From positions 29,260,001-29,324,000 of the forward strand of contig NC_079875.1 in NCBI RefSeq assembly GCF_029227915.1: 64,000 nt of DNA, given 5' to 3'. Positions 54,701-64,000 of the stretch are shown here, piece by piece; positions within the stretch are counted from its first letter, which is position 1; each line of letters opens with the position of its first letter. The position numbers were made by a program, and so were the translations under genes. The notes beneath the pieces were generated by a model, which was given only the letters and a program-made list of their open reading frames with translations, did no database searches and was not told the DNA's origin. Origin of the DNA: Hydractinia symbiolongicarpus. Lineage: Eukaryota; Cnidaria; Hydrozoa; Anthoathecata; Hydractiniidae.

Positions 54701-57700
54701 GTTCTATATAATTTAGCCGTAAAATTGATAAACGAGGCATTTCAAAATGACGAGTGTCACGTACTTGCGATTTTTCGCATTGATACAGGATAATTGTCAC
54801 TTAAGGTCGACAACCTCGTCTCAGGTTCTATGTATTTTAGCGGTAAAATTGATAAACGAGGGATTCAAAAGAGATAGATGTCTCATATATTTGCGATTCT
54901 TTGTCGTGATACAAGATAAATGTCATTTGGGGTCTACAACGTCTCAGGTTCTGTATATTTTACTCGTAAAATTAATAAACGAGGCATTTCATAGTGACAT
55001 GTATTTGGGATTTTTCGTATTGATACATGATAATTGTCATTTAGGGTCAACAACCTCGTCTCAGGTTCTATATATTTTAGCCTTAAAATTGATAAACAAG
55101 ACATTTAAAAGAGACAAATGTTTCATATATTTGCGATTCTTCGTGTTGATACAAGATAATTGTCATTTAGGGACGGCAACCTCGTCTCAGGTGCCATTTA
55201 CTTTAGTCGTAAAATTGATAAACGAGGCATTTAAAAGAGACAAATGTCTGATATATTTGCGATTTTTCGTATTGATACAAGATAATTTTCATTTAGGGAT
55301 GACAATCTCGTCTCAGGTTCCATATATTTTAGTTGTAAAATTGATAAACGAGGCATTTCAAAGTGACGAGTGTCATGTATTTGCGATTTTTCGTATTGAT
55401 ACAAGATAATTGTACCTTAGGGACGACAAGCTCGTCTCAGTTTCTATATATTTTAGCCGTAAAATTAATAAACGAGGCATTTAAAAGAGACAAATGTCTC
55501 ATATATTTGCGATTCTTCGTGTTCGTACAAGATAATTGTCATTTTGCGATTCTTCGTGTTCGTACAAGATAATTGTCATTTAGGGTGGACAACCTCATCT
55601 CAGTTTCTATATATTTTAGCCGTAAAATTGATAAACGACGCATTTAAAAGAGACAAATGTCTGATATACTTGCCAATTTTCGTACTGACACAAGATAATT
55701 GTCATTTAGGGACGACAATCTCGTCTCAGGTTCCATATTTGCGATTTTTCGTATTGATACAAGATAATTGTACCTTAGGGTGAACAACGGGTCAGTTTCT
55801 ATATATTGTAGTTGTAAAATTGATAAACGAGGCATTTCAAAGTGACGAGTGTCATGTACTTGCTATTTTTCGTATTGATACAAGATAATTGTCATTTAGG
55901 GTCGACAACCTCGTCCCAGTTTCTATGTATTTTAGCCGTAAAATTGATAAACGGGGCATTTCAAAGTGACCAGTGCCATGTATTAGCGATTTTTCGTATT
56001 GATACAGGACAATTGTCACTTAGGATCGACAACCTCGTCTCAGGTTCTATGTATTTTAGGCGTATAATTGATAAAAGATGCATTTCAAAGTGACGAGTGT
56101 CATGTACTCGCGATTTTTCGTATTGATACAAGATAATTGTCATTTAGGGTCGAGTACATCGTCTCAGGTTCTATATATTTTAGTCGTAAAATTGATAAAC
56201 GAGGCATTTAAAAAAGACAAATGTCTCATATATTCTTCGTGTTGACAAGATAATTGTCATTTCGGGTCAACAACGTCTCAGGTTCTATATATTTTAGTCG
56301 TAAAATTGCTAAACGAGGCATTTCGAAGTGACATGTATTTGTGATTTTTCGTATTGATACAAGATAATTGTCATTTAGGGTCAACAACCTCGTCTCAGGT
56401 TCTATATATTTTAGCCTTAAAATTGATAAACAAGGCATTTAAAAGAGACAAATGTCTCATATAATTGCGATTCTTCGTGTTGATACAAGATAATTGTTAT
56501 TTAGGGACGACAATCTCGTCTCAGGTTCCAAATATTATAGTTCTAAAATTGATGAACGATGCATTTCAAAGTGACGAGTGTCATGTACTTGCGACTTTTT
56601 GTATTGATACAAGATAATTATCACTTAGGGTCAACAACCTCGTCTCAGGTTCTATGTATTTTAGGCGTATAAATGATAAACGATGCATTTCAAAGTGACG
56701 AGTGTCATGTACTTGCGATTTTTCGTATTGATACAAGATAACTGTAATTTAGGGTCGAGTACATCGTCTCAGGTTCTATATATTTTAGTCGTAAAATTGA
56801 TAAATGAGGCATTTAAAAAAGACAAATGTCTCATATATTCTTCGTATTGATACAAGATAATTGTACCTTAGGGTGAACAACGGGTCAGTTTCTATATATT
56901 TTAGTTGCAACATTGATAAACGACGCATTTCAAAGTGACGAGTGTCATGTACTTGCTATTTTTCGTATTGATACAAGATAATTGTCATTTAGGGTCGACA
57001 ACCTCGTCCCAGTTTCTATGTATTTTAGCCGTAAAATTGATAAACGGGGCATTTCAAAGTGACCAGTGCCATGTATTAGCGATTTTTCGTATTGATACAG
57101 GACAATTGTCACTTAGGATTGACAACCTCGTCTCAGGTTCTATGTATTTTGGCCGTATAATTGATAAACGATGCATTTCAAAGTGACGAGTGTCATGTAC
57201 TTGCGACCTTTCGTATTGATACAAGATAATTGTCATTTAGGGTCGAGTACATCGTCTCAGGTTCTATATATTTTAGTCGTAAAATTGATAAACGAGGCAT
57301 TTAAAAAAGACAAATGTCTCATATATTCTTCGTGTTGACAAGATAATTGTCATTTCGGGTCAACAACGTCTCAGGTTCTATATATTTTAGTCGTAAAATT
57401 GCTAAACGAGGCATTTCGAAGTGACATGTATTTGTGATTTTTCGTATTGATACAAGATAATTGTCATTTAGAGTCAACAACCTCGTCTCAGGTTCTATAT
57501 ATTTTAGCCTTAAAATTGATAAACAAGGCATTTAAAAGAGACAAATGTCTCATATAATTGCGATTCTTCGTGTTGATACAAGATAATTGTCATTTAGGGA
57601 CGACAATCTCGTCTCAGGTTCCAAATATTATAGTTCTAAAATTGATAAACGATGCATTTCAAAGTGACGAGTGTCATGTACTTGCGACTTTTTGTATTGA

Positions 57701-60700
57701 TACAAGATAATTATCACTTAGGGTCCACAACCTCGTCTCAGGTTCTATGTATTTTAGGCGTATAAATGATAAACGATGCATTTCAAAGTGACAAGTGTCA
57801 TGTACTTGCGATTTTTCGTATTGATACAAGATAATTGTAATTTAGGGTCGAGTACATCGTCTCAGGTTCTATATATTTTAGTCGTAAAATTGATAAATGA
57901 GGCATTTAAAAAAGACAAATGTCTCATATATTCTTCGTATTGATACAAGATAATTGTACCTTAGGGTGAACAACGGGTCAGTTTCTATATATTTTAGTTG
58001 TAAAATTGATAAACGACGCATTTCAAAGTGACGAGTGTCATGTACTTGCTATTTTTCGTATTGATACAAGATAATTGTCATTTAGGGTCGAGTACCTCGT
58101 CTCAGGTTCTGTATATTTTAGCCGTAAAACTGATAAACGAGGCATTTCAAAGTGATGAGTGTTATATATTTGCCCTTTTTCGTATTGATACAGGATCATT
58201 GTCACTTAGGGTTGACAACCTCGTCTGAGGTTCTATATAATTTAGCCGTAAAATTGATAAACGAGGCATTTCAAAATGACGAGTGTCACGTACTTGCGAT
58301 TTTTCGCATTGATACAGGATAATTGTCACTTAAGGTCGACAACCTCGTCTCAGGTTCTATGTATTTTAGCGGTAAAATTGATAAACGAGGGATTCAAAAG
58401 AGATAGATGTCTCATATATTTGCGATTCTTTGTCGTGATACAAGATAAATGTCATTTGGGGTCAACAACGTCTCAGGTTCTGTATATTTTACTCGTAAAA
58501 TTGATAAACGAGGCATTTCATAGTGACATGTATTTGCGATTTTTCGTATTGATACAAGATAATTGTCATTTAGGGTCAACAACCTCGTCTCAGGTTCTAT
58601 ATATTTTAGCCTTAAAATTGATAAACAAGACATTTAAAAGAGACAAATGTTTCATATATTTGCGATTCTTCGTGTTGATACAAGATAATTGTCATTTAGG
58701 GACGGCAACCTCGTCTCAGGTGCCATTTACTTTAGTCGTAAAATTGATAAACGAGGCATTTCAAAGTGACGAGTGTCATGTATTTGCGATTTTTCGTATT
58801 GATACAAGATAATTGTACCTTAGGGACGACAAGCTCGTCTCAGTTTCTATATATTTTAGCCGTAAAATTAATAAACGAGGCATTTAAAAGAGACAAATGT
58901 CTCATATATTTGCGATTCTTCGTGTTCGTACAAGATAATTGTCATTTTGCGATTCTTCGTGTTCGTACAAGATAATTGTCATTTAGGGTGGACAACCTCA
59001 TCTCAGTTTCTATATATTTTAGCCGTAAAATTGATAAACGACGCATTTAAAAGAGACAAATGTCTGATATACTTGCCAATTTTCGTACTGACACAAGATA
59101 ATTGTCATTTAGGGACGACAATCTCGTCTCAGGTTCCATATTTGCGATTTTTCGTATTGATACAAGATAATTGTACCTTAGGGTGAACAACGGGTCAGTT
59201 TCTATATATTGTAGTTGTAAAATTGATAAACGAGGCATTTCAAAGTGACGAGTGTCATGTACTTGCTATTTTTCGTATTGATACAAGATAATTGTCATTT
59301 AGGGTCGACAACCTCGTCCCAGTTTCTATGTATTTTAGCCGTAAAATTGATAAACGGGGCATTTCAAAGTGACCAGTGCCATGTATTAGCGATTTTTCGT
59401 ATTGATACAGGACAATTGTCACTTAGGATCGACAACCTCGTCTCAGGTTCTATGTATTTTGGCCTTATAATTGATAAACGATGCATTTCAAAGTGACGAG
59501 TGTCATGTACTTGCGATTTTTCGTATTGATACAAGATAATTGTCATTTGGGGTCGAGTACCTCGTCTCAGGTTCTATTTATTTTAGCCATAATATTGATA
59601 AACGAGGCATTTAAAAGAGACAAATGTCTCACATATTTCCGATTCTTCGTGTTGATACAAGATAAATGTCATTTGGGGTCAAGAACGTCTCAGGTTCTAT
59701 ATATTTTTGCCTTAAAATTGATAAACGATGCATTTTAAAGTGACGAGTGTCATGTACTTGCGACTTTTTGTATTGATACAAGATAATTATCACTTAGGGT
59801 CAACAACCTCGTCTCAGGTTCTATGTATTTTAGGCGTATAATTCATAAACGATGCATTTCAAAGTGACGAGTGTCATGTACTTGCGATTTTTCGTATTGA
59901 AACAAGATAATTGTCACTTAGGGTCGAGTACATCGTCTCAGGTTCTATATATTTTAGTCGTAAAATTGCTAAACGAGGCATTTCAAAGTGACATGTATTT
60001 GCGATTTTTCGTATTGATACAAGATAATTGTCATTTAGGGTCAACAACCTCGTCTCAGGTTCTATATATTTTAGTCGTAAAATTGATAAACGAGGCATTT
60101 AAAAAAGACAAATGTCTCATATATTCTTCGTATTGATACAAGATAATTGTACCTTAGAGTGAACAACGGGTCAGTTTCTATATATTTTAGTTGTAAAATT
60201 GATAAACGAGGCATTTCAAAGTGACGAGTGTCATGTACTTGCTATTTTTCGTATTGATACAAGATAATTGTCATTTAGGGTCGACAACCTCGTCCCAGTT
60301 TCTACGTATTTTAGCCGTAAAATTGATAAACGGGGCATTTCAAAGTGACCAGTGCCATGTATTAGCGATTTTTCGTATTGATACAGGACAATTGTCACTT
60401 GTGATCGACAACCTCGTCTCAGGTTCTATGTATTTTGGCCGTATAATTGATAAACGATGCATTTCAAAGTGACGAGTGTCATGTACTCGCGATTTTTCGT
60501 ATTGATACAAGATAATTGTCATTTAGGGTCGAGTACATCGTCTCAGGTTCTATATATTTTAGTCGTAAAATTGATAAACGAGGCATTTAAAAAAGAGAAA
60601 TGTCTCATATATTCTTCGTGTTGACAAGATAATTGTCATTTGGGGTCAACAACGTCTCAGGTTCTATATATTTTACTCGTAAAATTGATAAACGAGGCAT

Positions 60701-63700
60701 TTCAAAGTGACCAGTGCCATGTATTAGCGATTTTTCGTATTGATACAGGACAATTGTCACTTAGGATCGACAACCTCGTCTCAGGTTCTATGTATTTTGG
60801 CCGTATAATTGATAAACGATGCATTTCAAAGTGACGAGTGTCATGTACTTGCGATTTCTCGTATTGATACAAGATAATTGTACCTTAGGGACGACAAGCT
60901 CGTCTCAGTTTCTATATATTTTAGCCGTAAAATTGATAAACGAGGCATTTAAAAGAGACAAATGTCTCATATATTTGCGATTCTTCGTGTTCGTACAAGA
61001 TAATTGTCATTTTGCGATTCTTCGTGTTCGTACAAGATAATTGTCATTTAGGGTGGACAACCTCATCTCAGTTTCTATATATTTTAGCCGTAAAATTGAT
61101 AAACGACGCATTTAAAAGAGACAAATGTCTGATATACTTGCCAATTTTCGTACTGACACAAGATAATTGTCATTTAGGGACGACAATCTCGTCTCAGGTT
61201 CCATATTTGCGATTTTTCGTATTGATACAAGATAATTGTACCTTAGGGTGAACAACGGGTCAGTTTCTATATATTGTAGTTGTAAAATTGATAAACGAGG
61301 CATTTCAAAGTGACGAGTGTCATGTACTTGCTATTTTTCGTATTGATACAAGATAATTGTCATTTAGGGTCGACAACCTCGTCCCAGTTTCTATGTATTT
61401 TAGCCGTAAAATTGATAAACGGGGCATTTCAAAGTGACCAGTGCCATGTATTAGCGATTTTTCGTATTGATACAGGACAATTGTCACTTAGGATCGACAA
61501 CCTCGTCTCAGGTTCTATGTATTTTGGCCGTATAATTGATAAACGATGCATTTCAAAGTGACGAGTGTCATGTACTTGCGATTTTTCGTATTGATACAAG
61601 ATAATTGTCATTTGGGGTCGAGTACCTCGTCTCAGGTTCTATTTATTTTAGCCATAATATTGATAAACGAGGCATTTAAAAGAGACAAATGTCTCACATA
61701 TTTCCGATTCTTCGTGTTGATACAAGATAAATGTCATTTGGGGTCAAGAACGTCTCAGGTTCTATATATTTTTGCCTTAAAATTGATAAACGATGCATTT
61801 CAAAGTGACGAGTGTCATGTACTTGCGACTTTTTGTATTGATACAAGATAATTATCACTTAGGGTCAACAACCTGGTCTCAGGTTCTATATATTTTAGTC
61901 GTAAAATTGATAAACGAGGCATTTCAGAGTGACATGTATTTGCGATTTTTCGTATTGATACAAGATAATTGTCATTTAGGGTCAACAACCTTGTCTCAGG
62001 TTCTATATATTTTAGTCGTAAAATTGATAAACGAGGCATTTAAAAAAGACAAATGTCTCATATATTCTTCGTATTGATACAAGATAATTGTACCTTAGGG
62101 TGAACAACGGGTCAGTTTCTATATATTTTAGTTGTAAAATTGATAAACGAGGCATTTCAAAGTGACGAGTGTCATGTACTCGCGATTTTTCGTATTGATA
62201 CAAGATAATTGTCATTTAGGGTCGAGTACATCGTCTCAGGTTCTATATATTTTAGTCGTAAAATTGATAAACGAGGCATTTAAAAAAGAGAAATGTCTCA
62301 TATATTCTTCGTGTTGACAAGATAATTGTCATTTGGGGTCAACAACGTCTCAGGTTCTATATATTTTACTCGTAAAATTGATAAACGAGGCATTTCAAAG
62401 TGACCAGTGCCATGTATTAGCGATTTTTCGTATTGATACAGGACAATTGTCACTTAGGATCGACAACCTCGTCTCAGGTTCTATGTATTTTGGCCGTATA
62501 ATTGATAAACGATGCATTTCAAAGTGACGAGTGTCATGTACTTGCGATTTTTCGTATTGATACAAGATAATTGTACCTTAGGGACGACAAGCTCGTCTCA
62601 GTTTCTATATATTTTAGCCGTAAAATTGATAAACGAGGCATTTAAAAGAGACAAATGTCTCATATATTTGCGATTCTTCGTGTTCGTACAAGATAATTGT
62701 CATTTTGCGATTCTTCGTGTTCGTACAAGATAATTGTCATTTAGGGTGGACAACCTCATCTCAGTTTCTATATATTTTAGCCGTAAAATTGATAAACGAC
62801 GCATTTAAAAGAGACAAATGTCTGATATACTTGCCAATTTTCGTACTGACACAAGATAATTGTCATTTAGGGACGACAATCTCGTCTCAGGTTCCATATT
62901 TGCGATTTTTCGTATTGATACAAGATAATTGTACCTTAGGGTGAACAACGGGTCAGTTTCTATATATTGTAGTTGTAAAATTGATAAACGAGGCATTTCA
63001 AAGTGACGAGTGTCATGTACTTGCTATTTTTCGTATTGATACAAGATAATTGTCATTTAGGGTCGACAACCTCGTCCCAGTTTCTATGTATTTTAGCCGT
63101 AAAATTGATAAACGGGGCATTTCAAAGTGACCAGTGCCATGTATTAGCGATTTTTCGTATTGATACAGGACAATTGTCACTTAGGATCGACAACCTCGTC
63201 TCAGGTTCTATGTATTTTGGCCGTATAATTGATAAACGATGCATTTCAAAGTGACGAGTGTCATGTACTTGCGATTTTTCGTATTGATACAAGATAATTG
63301 TCATTTGGGGTCGAGTACCTCGTCTCAGGTTCTATTTATTTTAGCAATAATATTGATAAACGAGGCATTTAAAAGAGACAAATGTCTCACATATTTCCGA
63401 TTCTTCGTGTTGATACAAGATAAATGTCATTTGGGGTCAAGAACGTCTCAGGTTCTATATATTTTTGCCTTGAAATTGATAAACGATGCATTTCAAAGTG
63501 ACGAGTGTCATGTACTTGCGACTTTTTGTATTGATACAAGATAATTATCACTTAGGGTCAACAACCTCGTCTCAGGTTCTATATATTTTAGTCGTAAAAT
63601 TGATAAACGAGGCATTTCAGAGTGACATGTATTTGCGATTTTTCGTATTGATACAAGATAATTGTCATTTAGGGTCAACAACCTCGTCTCAGGTTCTATA

Positions 63701-64000
63701 TATTTTAGTCGTAAAATTGATAAACGAGGCATTTAAAAAAGACAAATGTCTCATATATTCTTCGTATTGATACAAGATAATTGTACCTTAGGGTGAACAA
63801 CGGGTCAGTTTCTATATATTTTAGTTGTAAAATTGATAAACGAGGCATTTCAAAGTGACGAGTGTCATGTACTTGCTATTTTTCGTATTGATACAAGATA
63901 ATTGTCATTTAGGGTCGACAACCTCGTCCCAGTTTCTACGTATTTTAGCCGTAAAATTGATAAACGGGGCATTTCAAAGTGACCAGTGCCATGTATTAGC
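51737..64000 (+). repeat. 124-bp satellite array with higher-order repeats
   Basis: About 100 head-to-tail monomers, 116-126 bp, mean near 121, running off the window end. Typical words per monomer: tttttcgtattgatacaaga, taattgtcatttagggtc, acctcgtctcaggttctata, tattttagccgtaaaattga, taaacgaggcattt. Two main variants end 'caaagtgacgagtgtcatg' or 'aaaagagacaaatgtctcat'. Longer repeats are layered on top: blocks at offset 1,093 bp (53406/54499, 56935/58028), 3,529 bp (53406-54900 versus 56935-58430) and 1,693 bp (60819-62070 versus 62512-63770). Open frames on both strands are by-products: monomers near 42 codons stay open. No transcription signal was seen. Confidence 0.95.

Noticed and set aside
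51737-64000. Many open frames of 60-220 codons on both strands, repeating peptides such as FVLIQDNCHLGS and MPRLSILRLKYIEPETR
   Set aside because: They follow the satellite period exactly, exist on both strands, and lengthen or shorten by whole monomers. They are by-products of a tandem repeat without stops in some frames.
51737-64000. CRISPR-like array
   Set aside because: There are no unique spacers; the whole 121-124 bp unit repeats, and the genome is eukaryotic.

Overview
This is a eukaryotic window of AT-rich DNA, very probably from an early-branching metazoan and most likely a cnidarian. Coding blocks have GT-AG introns. The transposon mix (CR1/L2-like non-LTR elements with PHD-like N-termini, Ty3/gypsy, Harbinger, P-like, Penelope-like and Helitron-like remnants, DUF6589-type and HIRAN/PHD-type genes) is the mix I associate with cnidarians. 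I saw no rRNA, tRNA, CRISPR array or bacterial operon. Species assignment is inference.

Layout. 0-3.3 kb: an isolated exon, a decayed Ty3 pol and simple repeats. 3.5-16.2 kb: a large imperfect inverted repeat whose left arm is split by a CR1/L2-like retrotransposon. Its 4.6-kb interior holds a SET-domain exon and a protein-kinase fragment on the minus strand, and on the plus strand an R2/NeSL-type zinc-finger/nuclease tail joined to a ubiquitin-specific protease (USP) domain, followed by a 106-bp minisatellite. 16.9-20 kb: a zinc-finger repeat remnant and a well-resolved six-exon DUF4806-like gene, broken by two stops. 20.6-25 kb: two related non-LTR copies flanking an inverted block of satellite. 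25.2-29.1 kb: tandemly duplicated 63-bp exons, a Penelope-like RT scrap and a degenerate transposon-associated gene. 29.4-34.2 kb: a HIRAN/PHD-type gene interrupted by a complete-ended 3.0-kb Harbinger element. 34.6-38.1 kb: a Ty3 element with an LTR, a C2H2 ORF and a P-like transposase fragment. 38.2-44.8 kb: mostly unassignable AT-rich DNA with Helitron-like remnants. 44.9-64.0 kb: a ~121-125 bp satellite array that runs off the end of the window.

The most interesting object is a 6,089-bp DNA element at 45648-51736 inserted in that satellite. It has about 80-bp imperfect terminal inverted repeats beginning CAACCTCG and a perfect 9-bp target duplication (acaagataa). It carries two convergent two-exon genes: a protein with a ZAD-like zinc finger and a DUF6589 domain (899 codons, one in-frame stop) and an intact 536-residue RecQ-type helicase. 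The regular satellite shows the empty site, so the boundaries are exact. I infer a transposon in which the DUF6589 protein is the transposase candidate and RecQ its partner. It may be related to helicase-bearing Academ-like elements, but I could not confirm a described family.

Most other coding material is broken, so few features here are likely to be working host genes.
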